This document shows positions 1 through 9,761 of a stretch of DNA of 64,000 nt, in pieces (position 1 is the first letter of the stretch; each line of letters begins with the position of its first letter). The stretch covers positions 1,651,001 through 1,715,000 of the forward strand of contig NZ_JBBORC010000001.1 in NCBI RefSeq assembly GCF_038004425.1, read 5' to 3'. Source of the DNA: Solibacillus sp. FSL W7-1464 (GTDB lineage Bacteria > Bacillota > Bacilli > Bacillales_A > Planococcaceae). The notes below the pieces were generated by a model, which did no database searches, had not been told where the DNA came from, and was given only the letters and a program-made list of their open reading frames with translations. Both the position numbers and the translations under genes were made by a program.

Positions 1-1
1 C

Positions 2-1978
2 GTTGAAGGCGATGCGGTTGATCATCGGGAAAAAGCGATCCAACGGCAAACGGTTAAATTTATCTCGGCTGCCATTCTATCATTGCCGCTGTTATGGACG
101 ATGGTTGCCCATTTTTCATTTACGAGCTTTTTATATGTGCCTGATATTCTTATGAATCCTTGGGTACAGCTGGCATTAGCAACACCTGTTCAATTTATTA
201 TTGGCTGGCAATTCTACGTGGGCGCATATAAATCATTGCGCAGTGGTGCTGCAAATATGGATGTGCTCGTCGTGATGGGAACAAGTGCGGCCTATTTCTA
301 TAGTATTTATCAAATGCTCGCACATCCGAACGGCCATATGCCCCACCTGTATTTTGAGACGAGCGCGGTGCTGATTACACTGATTTTATTAGGAAAACTG
401 TTTGAAGCACGTGCAAAAGGCAGATCATCACAGGCAATCAAGCAGTTGATGGGGATGCAGGCGAAATCAGCGCTTGTGATCCGTGATGGCGTCGAGCAGT
501 CTGTGCCGCTCGAAGAAGTGCGCATCCATGATATCGTCCGAGTGAAGCCGGGTGAAAAAATACCTGTTGATGGGGAAGTCGTTTCCGGAACTTCAGCAGT
601 GGATGAATCGATGCTGACAGGTGAAAGTTTGCCTGTGGAAAAAAGTATCGGAGATTTCGTTTACGGTGCCACACTGAATAAAAATGGCGCACTGGAAATG
701 AAGGCATTAAAAGTTGGCAGTGAAACAGCTTTGTCGCAAATCATTAAAATCGTCGAGTCGGCTCAAGGCTCCAAAGCACCGATTCAGCGTCTTGCCGATA
801 AGATTTCCAATATTTTTGTGCCGATCGTTGTAGGGATTGCCGTTGTAACATTCCTATTATGGTGGCTGATCGGCGGAGAATTTATCCAGGCATTTGAAGC
901 GACGATTGCCGTTCTTGTTATCGCATGTCCATGTGCGCTCGGTTTGGCGACGCCGACATCGATTATGGCAGGTTCAGGCCGTGCCGCACAGCTCGGCATA
1001 CTGTTTAAAGGCGGCGAACATCTTGAACAGACAGGTTTTGTCGATACGATTGTTGTCGATAAAACAGGAACCGTGACAAACGGAAAGCCTGTGCTGACAG
1101 ATGTTGTACTGTTCAATAATTTTGATGAAATTGATGTGCTTCGCATCGTTGCATCAGCAGAAAAACAGTCCGAGCATCCATTGGCAGAAGCAATTGTTGA
1201 AGGTGTATTAGAGCGCGGGATTGCACTTTCGAATGTTTCTGGCTTCCAGGCTCTTCCCGGGCTTGGTATTGAAGCGCAAGTGGATAACACAGAAGTTGCT
1301 GCCGGTACGAGAAAGCTGATGCAAGATCGACAAATTCGTATTGATGAATCAGTTGAACAGCAACTCATTTCATTGGAACAGCAAGGGAAGACGGCGATGC
1401 TTGTTGCGATCAACAAACAATTTGCAGCAATCATTGCCGTCGCGGATACGGTAAAAGAAACATCTGCTGAAGCGGTAAAACGTCTGCACGAACTTGGCCT
1501 GAAAGTCATTATGCTTACAGGGGACAATGAGCGTACCGCCAATGCGATTGCAGCGGAAGTCGGTATTGATGAAGTAATTGCAGAAGTGCTGCCGGAACAA
1601 AAGGCACAGCAAATCGAAGACTTGAAACAACAAGGGCGTAATGTTGCAATGGTCGGTGACGGGATCAACGACGCACCGGCACTTGCGGTCGCTGATATCG
1701 GGATGGCGATCGGCACGGGTACGGATGTAGCGATGGAAGCGGCGGACATCACATTAATTCGCGGGGATCTGAACAGTATTGCCGATGCGATTATAATGAG
1801 CCGTAAAACGATGACGAATATTAGACAAAATCTGTTTTGGGCATTTGCCTATAATGTCATCGGTATTCCGATTGCCGCGCTAGGGTTCCTTGCTCCATGG
1901 GTAGCAGGCGCAGCAATGGCATTCAGTTCCGTTTCCGTTGTGTTGAATGCATTAAGACTGCAGCGTGTGAAATTGTAA
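2..1978 (+). CDS. copA: Copper-translocating P-type ATPase, 3' part (runs off left edge)
   Basis: P1B-type ATPase that exports Cu(I) across the membrane. The frame is open from base 2, so the first visible ATG/TTG is not the real start and the N-terminal metal-binding domains lie outside the window. Counting from the TTG at 83, I see the actuator TGES motif (about residue 179), the intramembrane metal site CPC (about 282), the phosphorylated aspartate in DKTGT (about 326), the SEHPLAEA nucleotide-binding HP motif, and [10 protein letters not shown] near the C-terminus. The CPC motif and HP motif together fit the CopA subgroup; a silver/copper dual specificity is possible. No copZ or csoR is visible downstream. 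Confidence 0.93.
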   Translation, partial: VEGDAVDHREKAIQRQTVKFISAAILSLPLLWTMVAHFSFTSFLYVPDILMNPWVQLALATPVQFIIGWQFYVGAYKSLRSGAANMDVLVVMGTSAAYFYSIYQMLAHPNGHMPHLYFETSAVLITLILLGKLFEARAKGRSSQAIKQLMGMQAKSALVIRDGVEQSVPLEEVRIHDIVRVKPGEKIPVDGEVVSGTSAVDESMLTGESLPVEKSIGDFVYGATLNKNGALEMKALKVGSETALSQIIKIVESAQGSKAPIQRLADKISNIFVPIVVGIAVVTFLLWWLIGGEFIQAFEATIAVLVIACPCALGLATPTSIMAGSGRAAQLGILFKGGEHLEQTGFVDTIVVDKTGTVTNGKPVLTDVVLFNNFDEIDVLRIVASAEKQSEHPLAEAIVEGVLERGIALSNVSGFQALPGLGIEAQVDNTEVAAGTRKLMQDRQIRIDESVEQQLISLEQQGKTAMLVAINKQFAAIIAVADTVKETSAEAVKRLHELGLKVIMLTGDNERTANAIAAEVGIDEVIAEVLPEQKAQQIEDLKQQGRNVAMVGDGINDAPALAVADIGMAIGTGTDVAMEAADITLIRGDLNSIADAIIMSRKTMTNIRQNLFWAFAYNVIGIPIAALGFLAPWVAGAAMAFSSVSVVLNALRLQRVKL

Positions 1979-2193
1979 AATATTCGGTATCCTGGATAAA
2001 GAATGCGGATGAGATTGAAGGAAACGGCGCAAGGATGACAATCAATATTGAAGTTTAAATTCGATAAGAATATTCCAACATAGAAATACAGCATTTGTTT
2101 TAAAAAAGTTTGTTGTGGAAACGTACAATGAAGTGTTAAATGCGTTTGAACATACTAGCACTCTAATTTCTTATAATGATTGGGGCCAATAAT

Positions 2194-3192
2194 ATGAATG
2201 AAGATTCAAAAGTATATGATGTCACGATTATCGGTGGCGGTCCTGCAGGGATGTTTACGGCATTCTACGGGGGCATGCGCCAGCTTGAAGTGAAATTGAT
2301 TGAAAGTCTGCCGCAATTAGGCGGGCAGCTTGCAGCACTTTATCCGGAAAAATATATTTATGATATCGCAGGATTTCCAAAAATCCGTGCACAGGAACTT
2401 GTCAATAATCTGAAAGAACAAATGTCAGCCTTTGATCAGGCGATTGTAACTGGTCAAAGTGTTGAAGCCATTGAAAAGTTGGAGGACGGAACATTTAAGC
2501 TGACAACCGATAAAGAAATACATTATACAAAAACCATCATCATTACAGCAGGTCTTGGCGCATTCCAGCCAAGACAGCTGGAAGTTGAAGGAGCCGATTA
2601 TTACGAGGGCAAAAACCTTCATTACTTCATCCACAATATAAGTGAATTCAAAGGGAAAAATGTTGTCATTTTCGGTGGCGGGGATTCTGCTATTGACTGG
2701 TCGCTTATGCTTGAACCGATTGCCAAAAAAGTTACACTTGTGCATAGGCGAGATCAGTTCCGGGCGCATGAACACAGCGTTGAAAATCTGTTCAATTCCG
2801 GTGTTGAAATAAAAACGCCTTATATGCCTGATGAATTGGTTGGCGATGAAAATGGTATTAGACAGATTATCATCCGAAATGCAGAAGGCGAAAAGGAAAC
2901 ACTAGAAGTTGACGACATCATCGTAAATTATGGATTTAAATCCTCTTTAGGACCGATTAAAGAGTGGGGTTTGGAAATCGAGAGAAATTCCATTGTCGTC
3001 AACCCAAAAATGGAAACCAATATCGAAGGAATCTATGCGGTTGGTGACGTCACAACATACGATGGAAAAGTGAAATTGATTGCAACGGGATTCGGTGAAG
3101 CGCCGGTTGCCATTAGTGCAGCGCGGCTGTATATTGACCCAGCTGCCAAAAAACATGTACCGCACAGCACGGATCTTTTTAAAGAAAAATAG
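2194..3192 (+). CDS. yumC: Ferredoxin--NADP(+) reductase, thioredoxin reductase-like (YumC type)
   Basis: Flavoprotein that passes electrons between NADPH and ferredoxin or flavodoxin. The N-terminus carries the FAD-binding Rossmann motif GGGPAG (about residue 13), followed by the family-typical [10 protein letters not shown] stretch. A second dinucleotide fold, [10 protein letters not shown], lies mid-protein, and a C-terminal [14 protein letters not shown] block closes the FAD site. There is no CxxC redox pair, which separates it from thioredoxin reductase. ATG at 2194 is preferred over the in-frame ATG at 2176: GGGG precedes it at good distance and YumC proteins start just before the [10 protein letters not shown] stretch. 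About 332 residues, the usual length. Monocistronic, with a terminator behind it. Confidence 0.93.
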   Translation: MNEDSKVYDVTIIGGGPAGMFTAFYGGMRQLEVKLIESLPQLGGQLAALYPEKYIYDIAGFPKIRAQELVNNLKEQMSAFDQAIVTGQSVEAIEKLEDGTFKLTTDKEIHYTKTIIITAGLGAFQPRQLEVEGADYYEGKNLHYFIHNISEFKGKNVVIFGGGDSAIDWSLMLEPIAKKVTLVHRRDQFRAHEHSVENLFNSGVEIKTPYMPDELVGDENGIRQIIIRNAEGEKETLEVDDIIVNYGFKSSLGPIKEWGLEIERNSIVVNPKMETNIEGIYAVGDVTTYDGKVKLIATGFGEAPVAISAARLYIDPAAKKHVPHSTDLFKEK

Positions 3193-3235
3193 CTTTATCG
3201 ACTTTCTACGGTTAATTAAACGAAGCTTTATTATG

Positions 3236-3270
3236 AATACCATTTCCTTACGGGGAAGTGGTATTTTTTA
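3236..3270 (+). terminator. Rho-independent terminator after the ferredoxin-NADP reductase gene
   Basis: Inverted repeat AATACCATTTCC / GGAAGTGGTATT (one G-T pair) followed by a T-run. Confidence 0.8.
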
Positions 3271-3424
3271 TTTTCATTTCACTTTGCTCTTTTCGTTTCA
3301 TGTAACTCACCGCGTTTTTTATACAAGTGACCTTTGAAATATGACCGGTCACCGGAAAGCGGAAGACGTGATTTCGTCCCGGAATTATAGTAAGGGTACG
3401 AAGAAGAACAGGGAGGAACGGAAA

Positions 3425-4144
3425 ATGGAAATTGTGAATGTAAGCAACCTGAAAAAAACATATGGCAGTAATCATGTTTTACGTGGAATTAATTTCGTAG
3501 CGAAGTCGGGTGAAGTTATTGGGGTCATCGGAAAAAATGGTGCCGGGAAATCGACGTTTTTGGAAATATTAATGACTTTGAAGACTTATGACAAGGGGAA
3601 TGTCATTTTATTCGGGAAAGAGCTCAAATCATTTTCCAATCAGGAACTTGAACAGGCGAGAAAAGATATTTCAGCCGTTTTGCAGCCTACCCAGTTTTAT
3701 AAGACGTTGAAAGTTATCGAGCTGCTGAAGTTGTTTAAAGCCTACTACAAATCCTCAGTAGACATTGAGCAAATTATTACGGATTTCAAATTGGGACCAT
3801 ATCGCAAGAAATATTTTGATAAATTGTCCGGCGGCTGGAAGCAAATTATCAGTTTGGCCATCGCTTTCTTATCAGAACCGAAAATGCTTATTTTGGATGA
3901 ACCTACAACAGGTCTGGATCCGCATATGCGCAATATGCTTTGGCAGTATATTTCTGATTACAACCAACGCACTGGAAGAACGGTCATATTGACGACTCAT
4001 AACATGGATGAGGTGGAATTATATTGCGATAAAGTAATGCTGTTAAATGATGGAGTCGGGGAAGTATTTGATACGACAGAAGGAATTTTGGCTTCCGGTT
4101 ACAAATCGATTCACGAATTTTACTTAAACTCAGTAGTTATATAA
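3425..4144 (+). CDS. ABC transporter ATP-binding protein
   Basis: ATPase of an ABC-2 type exporter. About 239 residues. Walker A GKNGAGKST is near residue 37, the signature LSGGWKQ is mid-protein (W replaces the usual second-position residue), and Walker B is LILDEPTTGLDP, followed by the H-loop TTHNMDE. ATG at 3425 has AGGGAGG in front; an in-frame ATG at 3341 has no ribosome binding site. First gene of a four-gene run (ATPase, permease, LytTR regulator, DUF3021) spaced by 0-12 bp, so almost certainly one operon. The substrate cannot be told; drug or peptide export is usual for this family. Confidence 0.9.
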   Translation: MEIVNVSNLKKTYGSNHVLRGINFVAKSGEVIGVIGKNGAGKSTFLEILMTLKTYDKGNVILFGKELKSFSNQELEQARKDISAVLQPTQFYKTLKVIELLKLFKAYYKSSVDIEQIITDFKLGPYRKKYFDKLSGGWKQIISLAIAFLSEPKMLILDEPTTGLDPHMRNMLWQYISDYNQRTGRTVILTTHNMDEVELYCDKVMLLNDGVGEVFDTTEGILASGYKSIHEFYLNSVVI

Positions 4145-4156
4145 GGGGGAAATGAC

Positions 4157-4939
4157 ATGTTAAAAACTCAATTGAAGTATGACTTGATTATGTTTTCGAG
4201 GGAACTGTTTTATCTTTTATTCACGATTGTCGTACCGCCAGCAACGTATTTGTTTATGGGCGAATTATTTGGAAGCTTCACTTATGCGGGAAATTTAAGC
4301 TATGTCGAAACATACACACCTTCTTTTATTCTGCTCATTACGTTCGGTGTCATATTCTTTGCTTTTGGCTTTGACCAAGTAATGAATCGGACTACTGGAG
4401 TGGAAAAGCGCATAACCCTGTCACCGGTACCGAAAAAGATACTACTGCTATCAAGCATATTAAAATCGATCATCATTACAAGCTTTGGATTTTTTCTTGT
4501 TTCGATTCTCGGGATGATTGCCTACGATCTTTCTTTTACTGTATGGAAATTTATCATGTCATTTGGTTTCTTCATGCTTCTTAATGCGGTTTTGCTCATC
4601 ATATCGTCGGCTATTTATTCACTATTTACAACGATGAATGGCGCACTCGTATTTTCGATTATTATCTTTCAAGTCGGCATGATTACAGGAGGGTTTGCGA
4701 TGCCGGTTGACCGTATGCCGGAATTTGTGCAAATCATCGCCAATTTCAATCCGCTCTATCATATGAATCAGCTCTTTATTGCTGTGTGGAATGGTCAGCT
4801 TCAGATGGACAATAGTTCGCTGCTTTCCATAGTGGTTATTATCGGTTGTTTTGTAATATCGCTTATCGTTCTTTATTTTGGAAACATAATGAAAAATAGG
4901 AGCTATAACATGGTACTATGGAAAAAAGTACAAAACTAG
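4157..4939 (+). CDS. ABC-2 type transporter permease
   Basis: Membrane half of the exporter, 260 residues with about six hydrophobic segments. A charged stretch after the second segment (RTTGVEKRITLSPVP) is typical of ABC-2 permeases of the drug-efflux type, as is the late FAMPVDRMPEF-FNPLYHMNQL pattern. GGGGG lies upstream of the ATG, which follows the ATPase stop by 12 bp. Forms the transporter with the 3425-4144 ATPase. Confidence 0.88.
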   Translation: MLKTQLKYDLIMFSRELFYLLFTIVVPPATYLFMGELFGSFTYAGNLSYVETYTPSFILLITFGVIFFAFGFDQVMNRTTGVEKRITLSPVPKKILLLSSILKSIIITSFGFFLVSILGMIAYDLSFTVWKFIMSFGFFMLLNAVLLIISSAIYSLFTTMNGALVFSIIIFQVGMITGGFAMPVDRMPEFVQIIANFNPLYHMNQLFIAVWNGQLQMDNSSLLSIVVIIGCFVISLIVLYFGNIMKNRSYNMVLWKKVQN

Positions 4940-4949
4940 GGGTGTCAAC

Positions 4950-5405
4950 GTGAAAGTCACATTGGACATAGATAGCGAGTATGAAGAAACGAAAGTAACA
5001 ATCCACTGTAGTGAAATGGACGACTCCATTAAAGAAATACTTGATTTTTTAAAGGGAAAGAAAACGCAATTTATTGTTGGAAGAGATGGAGAGATGCAGC
5101 ATATTTTAAAGCCGGATGAGATTCACTATTTTCATACAGGCAATGAAGGCGTTGTAGCCGTCAGTTCAGAGGGTTCTTTTATATTAAGAGAAAAATTATA
5201 TGAGCTTGAGGAGATACTGCCGGCAACAAAGTTCATCAGACTTTCGAAATCCGTCATTGCCAATCTTCATGAACTGAGTCGTTTTGAAGCTTCCTTTAAT
5301 GGTACGCTTTGTGTTCACTTTAAATCTGGAGCGAAGGAATATGTTTCACGAACTTATGTGAATGCGATTAAGGAAGCTTTGAAAGTGAATAGGAGGAAAA
5401 AATAG
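4950..5405 (+). CDS. LytTR-domain DNA-binding regulator
   Basis: 151-residue regulator without a receiver domain. The C-terminal half is a LytTR domain: DEIHYFHTGNEGVVAVSSEGSF, then the REKLYELEEILP and FIRLSKSVIANL blocks and a final SRTYVNAIKEAL helix. Start is GTG at 4950 with AGGGG upstream. LytTR proteins of this size paired with a DUF3021 membrane protein commonly regulate their own linked ABC exporter; that role is inferred here from the operon. Confidence 0.88.
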   Translation: MKVTLDIDSEYEETKVTIHCSEMDDSIKEILDFLKGKKTQFIVGRDGEMQHILKPDEIHYFHTGNEGVVAVSSEGSFILREKLYELEEILPATKFIRLSKSVIANLHELSRFEASFNGTLCVHFKSGAKEYVSRTYVNAIKEALKVNRRKK

Positions 5406-5816
5406 ATGAAGGGATTTTTGAACAGAAGTATAGCAGGTATTTTTTTCGGTTCTTTTTTGACACTGGTCACAATATTTTTGACGGTTTATTTTGGTGAAAA
5501 AGAAGTTCTGGATTCCAGTGTTCTAGTGAAAAATGCACTTGGATTAATAATTTGCGGATGGTTCTTCTCTGTAACACCATTGCTGTTTGAAATGGAGAAC
5601 TTTACATTAAAGATGAAAACTGTTTTGCATTTCCTTTGTGTCGTCATATTGTATTTCATCGTTGCGTTCGTTATTGGCTGGATACCTTTCACGATCAAAG
5701 GGTTTTTCGGTATGCTTTGTATCTTTATCGTGTTCTATACAGTTATTTGGCTGGGATTCTACTTGTATTTCAGACAGCAGGCAGCAAAGTTGAATGAGGA
5801 TTTGAATAAATTATAA
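5406..5816 (+). CDS. DUF3021 family membrane protein
   Basis: 136-residue protein with four hydrophobic segments and a charged C-terminal tail. It matches the DUF3021 family in length, topology and its position directly behind a LytTR gene (start codon right after the LytTR stop, AGGAGG 10 bp upstream). In known LytTR/DUF3021 pairs the membrane protein antagonises the DNA-binding partner; that function is carried over from the family and not shown by this sequence. Confidence 0.85.
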   Translation: MKGFLNRSIAGIFFGSFLTLVTIFLTVYFGEKEVLDSSVLVKNALGLIICGWFFSVTPLLFEMENFTLKMKTVLHFLCVVILYFIVAFVIGWIPFTIKGFFGMLCIFIVFYTVIWLGFYLYFRQQAAKLNEDLNKL

Positions 5817-5922
5817 AAGTTAAAGCATGAAGCACTACCTATTACTTTCTGAAAATTCCCTTTTTCGTTATGATAGAGTCATCGGGAAAAATAATGAGAG
5901 ATACAAAGGGAGTGCCTAAACT

Positions 5923-6729
5923 ATGGAATATATCACACTTAATAATGGAGTAAAAATGCCGATTGTTGGTACTGGTACTAATACGTACGGTAAAGAAAAT
6001 AAAGACTATAACGGTGAATTGACAAATGAAATTCCTGAACTTAAATCAGCACTTGAGCTAGGATACCGTTCAATAGATGCAGCGATCAGTTATCGAAACG
6101 AGGCGCTTGTCGGGGGGATTTTAGCAGAGAGTAAAGTGCCTCGAGAAGAATTGTTCATTACGACAAAAGTTCCTGCGAGAGAAGAATATGTTTCTTCAAA
6201 GGAATCGACGCGAGCAGCAATCGATAATAGTCTAAAAAACTTTAAAACAGACTATCTGGACCTGCTTCTGATTCATGCTCCGATTGAAGACAAAGAGCAG
6301 CTTAAAAACACTTGGGAAGTTTTTGAAGAATATTATGAGGCGAGTAAACTTAAAGCAATTGGCGTATCGAACTTTAAGAAAAATCATTTGGATGAATTGA
6401 AAGAGTTCGCGAAAGTGAAGCCGGCCGTTAATCAAATACAAATTAATTTAAAAGAAAAGAACACAGAACTTCTTGATTTATTGCAAGAAGAGGGCATCAC
6501 ACCCGTAGCGTGGGGGCCGATGAAAACGGAAGAACACCAAGATGAAGTGCTGGAGGAAATCGGTAAAGCGTATGGGAAAACCGGTGCTCAAGTTTTATTG
6601 AAATATCAAATCGGGCGTGGTGTGGTCGTTATCCCGAAATCACACAACCGTGAAAACCAGGCAGCTAATCTGGATCTTTTCGATTTCGAACTGACTGCAG
6701 CGGATATAGAGAAAATTGAAAACCTATAG
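5923..6729 (+). CDS. Aldo/keto reductase
   Basis: NAD(P)H-dependent oxidoreductase of the AKR superfamily, 268 residues. The catalytic tetrad can be placed: Asp and Tyr in SIDAAISYRNE (about residue 50), Lys in FITTKVP, and His in LLLIHAP. The cofactor-binding VVVIPKSHNRENQAAN block is near the C-terminus. AAGGGAG precedes the ATG. Monocistronic, followed by a perfect hairpin. Substrate unknown. Confidence 0.92.
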   Translation: MEYITLNNGVKMPIVGTGTNTYGKENKDYNGELTNEIPELKSALELGYRSIDAAISYRNEALVGGILAESKVPREELFITTKVPAREEYVSSKESTRAAIDNSLKNFKTDYLDLLLIHAPIEDKEQLKNTWEVFEEYYEASKLKAIGVSNFKKNHLDELKEFAKVKPAVNQIQINLKEKNTELLDLLQEEGITPVAWGPMKTEEHQDEVLEEIGKAYGKTGAQVLLKYQIGRGVVVIPKSHNRENQAANLDLFDFELTAADIEKIENL

Positions 6730-6744
6730 TTAGTTATTAACTGG

Positions 6745-6771
6745 GCGTCTCCTATTTTGGAGACGCTTGTT
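6745..6771 (+). terminator. Terminator that overlaps the stop codon of the convergent gene
   Basis: Perfect 8-bp stem GCGTCTCC / GGAGACGC with a 6-nt loop, then TTGTTT. The left arm and loop contain the stop codon and the right arm the last codons of the minus-strand gene ending at 6752. Confidence 0.8.
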
Positions 6772-7048
6772 TGATATCTGCCTTTGTTAAAAGTCCACTT
6801 ATCAAAATAATAGCACCAATGAAAAACATTCCAATAAACAGTATGACCATCATACCCATTCCTGCAAAGCCTTTTCCGGCAAAAATAGCGAAACAAATTC
6901 CAATTAGCCAGGAAACAAACGGGTTTAATCCAATCATAATCAAGATACCCCATACAATCCGCTTTCTTCTTATTGATTGACCTTTCGTTAATGCCCGGCC
7001 AATCGCTGTGACAACAACTATGATTAATAGTGCGACTCCCATTGCCAT
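6752..7048 (-). CDS. Small membrane protein of the PadR operon
   Basis: 98 residues with three hydrophobic segments, and a short basic loop (RRKR) after the first. Not recognised as a named family. It follows the HAAS-type membrane protein by 1 bp and so belongs to the padR operon on the minus strand. Its last codons lie within the terminator stem of the opposite gene. Confidence 0.7.
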   Translation of the reverse strand: MAMGVALLIIVVVTAIGRALTKGQSIRRKRIVWGILIMIGLNPFVSWLIGICFAIFAGKGFAGMGMMVILFIGMFFIGAIILISGLLTKADIKQASPK

Positions 7049-7049
7049 T

Positions 7050-7673
7050 TCAACCCCTAATTTTTTCGCCTATACTATACGTATATAATTGGCGCCCCAC
7101 AACGTAAAAGATTACATATAGTGGAATCAACAGTTCATCATGAAGTAACCAATCTTCTAAAGTATCCGGCTGGAATTGCAAATATACGATGAATTCATAC
7201 AATAACGTCGGTACAATAAAAATGGTTGTCACATTAAGCCATTTTGTTTTATAAGCCTTTTTAGCTTCGTTATACAACAGTTCCCATGCACCGAATATGA
7301 ATGTGCAAATGAAAAGCAGCATCACTATCACACCGATGGAAATAGGTGAAGCATTACGGGGCTCCAGCCATTTTGAAATAAAGTGGGCGCTAATACATAG
7401 TGTAAAAATGGTAAATACAATCGCCGCGCAAAAGCGTATCCATTTATAATGCGGGAACAATACTTTTTTCATTTCTTTTTCAATGTGATAAGCTTCACCG
7501 AACGACTGCAAAGCTTGTTGAATGGCTTGCTGTTCGGAATATCCAACCATTCGTAGTTCATCGATATGTTCCAAAATATGATTTTCAAATTCTTCTTTCA
7601 TCAAAGCACGTTCTTCATCATTGATTGGCAAATTCGCTATAATTTTTTCTACATAATGTTTAACGACTTCCAT
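7050..7673 (-). CDS. HAAS-domain (permease prefix) membrane protein
   Basis: About 207 residues. The first 75 residues form the soluble HAAS/permease-prefix type helical domain seen in proteins encoded behind PadR regulators (EERALMKEEFENHILEHIDE, then SEQQAIQQALQSFGEA). After it come four hydrophobic segments. ATG at 7673 has AGGTGG upstream and overlaps the padR stop by 14 nt, indicating translational coupling. Probable membrane effector of the PadR system. Confidence 0.8.
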   Translation of the reverse strand: MEVVKHYVEKIIANLPINDEERALMKEEFENHILEHIDELRMVGYSEQQAIQQALQSFGEAYHIEKEMKKVLFPHYKWIRFCAAIVFTIFTLCISAHFISKWLEPRNASPISIGVIVMLLFICTFIFGAWELLYNEAKKAYKTKWLNVTTIFIVPTLLYEFIVYLQFQPDTLEDWLLHDELLIPLYVIFYVVGRQLYTYSIGEKIRG

Positions 7674-7995
7674 ACAATCCACCTGCCGTTCGTTTGATTA
7701 AACGGGTCAACTGCTCCCAACTCGATATTTTTTGCTTTAATTGTTCACGTCCCACATCTGTAATTGCATAGTATTTCCGACGTTTTCCGGAAGCCTCGTC
7801 TTGCCAATAACTCGTCACAAGGCGCTGCTGTTCTAAACGCTTTAACGCAGGGTATAACGTACCCTCATTCATAGAGTAGGCTTCATCGCTTAATACGCGA
7901 AGCTGCTTTGTCATTTCATAGCCGTATCGATCCTGTTCTGCCAGTAGTGATAACAGTAAAATATCGATACTCCCTTTCATCATTTCTTTTTCCAC
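7660..7995 (-). CDS. PadR family transcriptional regulator
   Basis: 111-residue winged-helix regulator. Typical PadR features are GSIDILLLSLLAEQDRYGYEM, the recognition part MNEGTLYPALKRLEQQRLV, and the wing GKRRKYYAIT. First gene of a three-gene minus-strand operon with two membrane proteins; such PadR proteins usually repress their own operon. GTG at 7995 is used here; in-frame ATGs at 7983 and 7980 are alternatives. The upstream region holds a TACAT-N9-ATGTA inverted repeat (8020-8038) that could be its operator. Confidence 0.88.
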   Translation of the reverse strand: MEKEMMKGSIDILLLSLLAEQDRYGYEMTKQLRVLSDEAYSMNEGTLYPALKRLEQQRLVTSYWQDEASGKRRKYYAITDVGREQLKQKISSWEQLTRLIKRTAGGLYGSR

Positions 7996-8019
7996 TATTT
8001 ACAATCACCGCCTTTTAAA

Positions 8020-8041
8020 TACATATTAATCCAATGTACAT
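8020..8041 (-). promoter_or_regulatory. Possible PadR operator
   Basis: Inverted repeat TACAT-N9-ATGTA, overlapping the palindrome ATGTACAT, 25 bp upstream of the padR start. Position fits autoregulation; the assignment is inference. Confidence 0.35.
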
Positions 8042-8227
8042 CGTAATGCAATGTATAAAATAAATTCTATACTGGACAAAGTTTATGGTTGGCCAATGCT
8101 GATGGCCTATTTCGCCGTTTAGAATTTGTGGACATTATTGTTTATCATATAGGGAGCAGACAAGGCTTGGGTTATTCTTAACCCATTACATTTTGCTTTC
8201 ATTTTTATGGTTCACATCCAGACATAA

Positions 8228-8262
8228 AAAACCTCCATTCAATTCAAATGGAGGTTTTCAGA
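8228..8262 (-). terminator. Bidirectional-looking terminator behind the 8287-8979 gene
   Basis: Perfect 12-bp stem AAAACCTCCATT / AATGGAGGTTTT with an A-run on one side and a T-run on the other, lying 28 bp after the stop of the minus-strand gene. Confidence 0.8.
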
Positions 8263-8286
8263 TTCAATCCAGCTACTTTTCCTAAG

Positions 8287-8979
8287 TTAATAATGTGGGT
8301 TAATTTCCCATGGGTTGTAATTATAATCTTCGGACTGTGTTCTTTCTAAAAATTCTTCATCCGTTTCTTTAATTACTTCTTTTCCTTCATCTGTTTTAAG
8401 ATTTTCAAAGTTGGAATATATTAGATGGCAATCATCTATCGTTCCGCCACTACACATTACAGAAGTTTCGAATCCGCCGCTGTAAACAGCGTTATCCTCA
8501 TCGGTATATGTCACATTGAAAACATAATTTAGTGAAGGAAGCTTTCTCCCCTCATCGACTTCTTCAGAATATTCTTGTTCCATTAAATGGAAATCAATAC
8601 TAGGATTTTCAACTATTATCCGTTCTTTTATAACCTCTAACATTCGTTCTTCGCTACCAAAACTAGCTACAATCTCTTTTTTTATCGGTTTCTCCGGTAG
8701 AAGCGAAAAAGCAAATATTAATTGCATCGCTGTCACAAAAATAAAGAAAGATAAACCTGTAATTTTAATGATTTCTGAATCCGTCTTGCTTATCAGAGTG
8801 ACAAGAAACCAAATCATGAACGGGATTAAAAAAATCGTCACATAAAAAAATTTTATCGATAGCGCAAATAAAAGAAAAGTTATCATGAAAATTCCTTCAA
8901 AATTATTGTTTTCTGTAATAACTTCCCACTTAATAATTATAACAAAGAGCGCCGTAGTAATCCAAAACGTTTTTTTCAT
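8287..8979 (-). CDS. Membrane protein of unknown function
   Basis: About 230 residues: three or four hydrophobic segments in the first 110 residues, then a soluble acidic domain with two Cys (SVMCSGGTIDDCH) that could form a disulfide outside the cell. No family recognised. Start chosen at 8979 because TAGGAGG precedes that ATG; an in-frame ATG at 9012 lacks one. Single gene with its own terminator, divergent from the sigma factor gene. Confidence 0.7.
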   Translation of the reverse strand: MKKTFWITTALFVIIIKWEVITENNNFEGIFMITFLLFALSIKFFYVTIFLIPFMIWFLVTLISKTDSEIIKITGLSFFIFVTAMQLIFAFSLLPEKPIKKEIVASFGSEERMLEVIKERIIVENPSIDFHLMEQEYSEEVDEGRKLPSLNYVFNVTYTDEDNAVYSGGFETSVMCSGGTIDDCHLIYSNFENLKTDEGKEVIKETDEEFLERTQSEDYNYNPWEINPHY

Positions 8980-9082
8980 AATTCCTCCTACGTTTACAAT
9001 TTCATTTTGCATGTCAAATTAAATTATTTTAAAAAAGTAAAGGATATCAAAAAGTCTTTGATGTACTGGTTATTTATAATAC

Positions 9083-9112
9083 TTTAGCATTTTTAAGATT
9101 AAAAATGCTAAA
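9083..9112. other. Perfect 12-bp hairpin in the divergent intergenic region
   Basis: TTTAGCATTTTT / AAAAATGCTAAA with a 6-nt loop. Neither side has a terminator-like T-run outside the stem, and no gene ends here: the flanking genes diverge. A second smaller inverted repeat (AGAGTTT...AAACTCT) follows at about 9129. Role unknown. Confidence 0.4.
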
Positions 9113-9266
9113 AAAGTACAATAAAAAAGAGTTTTAGATTAAACTCTAAACAAAACCCGATTAGTGGCTGCTTAAAAGTGAATTTCTTGTTAAATGCTGG
9201 AATAACAAAATATAAAATGAATCGAATCTGTTCTCGGCTTCGTTATATTATTGAGAGGGGGATTAC

Positions 9267-9761
9267 ATGGATTTGGAGCAAATATTAGACGAACATAGTG
9301 AACACTTATTGCGTATAGCCTATTACTATACGAAAAGTCTACATACAGCTGAAGATATTGTTCAGGATGTTTTTATAAAATACTTGCAAAGTAATTATGA
9401 GGAAAACGGTAAATTGCAAGCTTACTTAACAAAAATGACCATTAACCGCTGTAAAGATTATTTAAGAAGTTGGGCCTATCGTAAAATTCAACTTCAAGAG
9501 CACTTGCCAATTATTCCTGTTTTACAAAAAGACAGGGTGATACAAAAGGAATTAACGTTTTCTGTCGGGGAATCAGTTCTCTCTTTACAGATCAAGCAAA
9601 GAGAAGTGATTGTTTTATATTATTATGAAGAATTAAATACAGCAGAAATTGCCTCCCTTTTAAAGTTACCTGAAAGTACAGTACGGACAAGACTTAGAAG
9701 AGCTCGTGAAAATTTGAGACCAGCACTATCGAATGAATGGGAGGAATTATATGAGAAATGA
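9267..9761 (+). CDS. ECF-type RNA polymerase sigma factor
   Basis: 164-residue extracytoplasmic-function sigma factor. Region 2 is seen as HSEHLLRIAYYYTKSLHTAEDIVQDVF (split motif) and YLTKMTINRCKDYLR. Region 4 is LQIKQREVIVLYYYEELNTAEIASLL with the recognition helix in PESTVRTRLRRAR. GAGAGGGGG precedes the ATG. The next gene overlaps by 11 nt and carries a membrane anchor, the usual sigma/anti-sigma arrangement. Regulon unknown. Confidence 0.92.
   Translation: MDLEQILDEHSEHLLRIAYYYTKSLHTAEDIVQDVFIKYLQSNYEENGKLQAYLTKMTINRCKDYLRSWAYRKIQLQEHLPIIPVLQKDRVIQKELTFSVGESVLSLQIKQREVIVLYYYEELNTAEIASLLKLPESTVRTRLRRARENLRPALSNEWEELYEK

Noticed and set aside
784-1752. Long antisense frame over copA
   Set aside because: Shadow of the P-type ATPase codon pattern; Ser/Ala-rich translation, no start signal.
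3335-3360. LytTR binding site before the ABC operon
   Set aside because: A TGACCGGTCA palindrome is present, but LytTR sites are normally direct repeats and no pair is clear.
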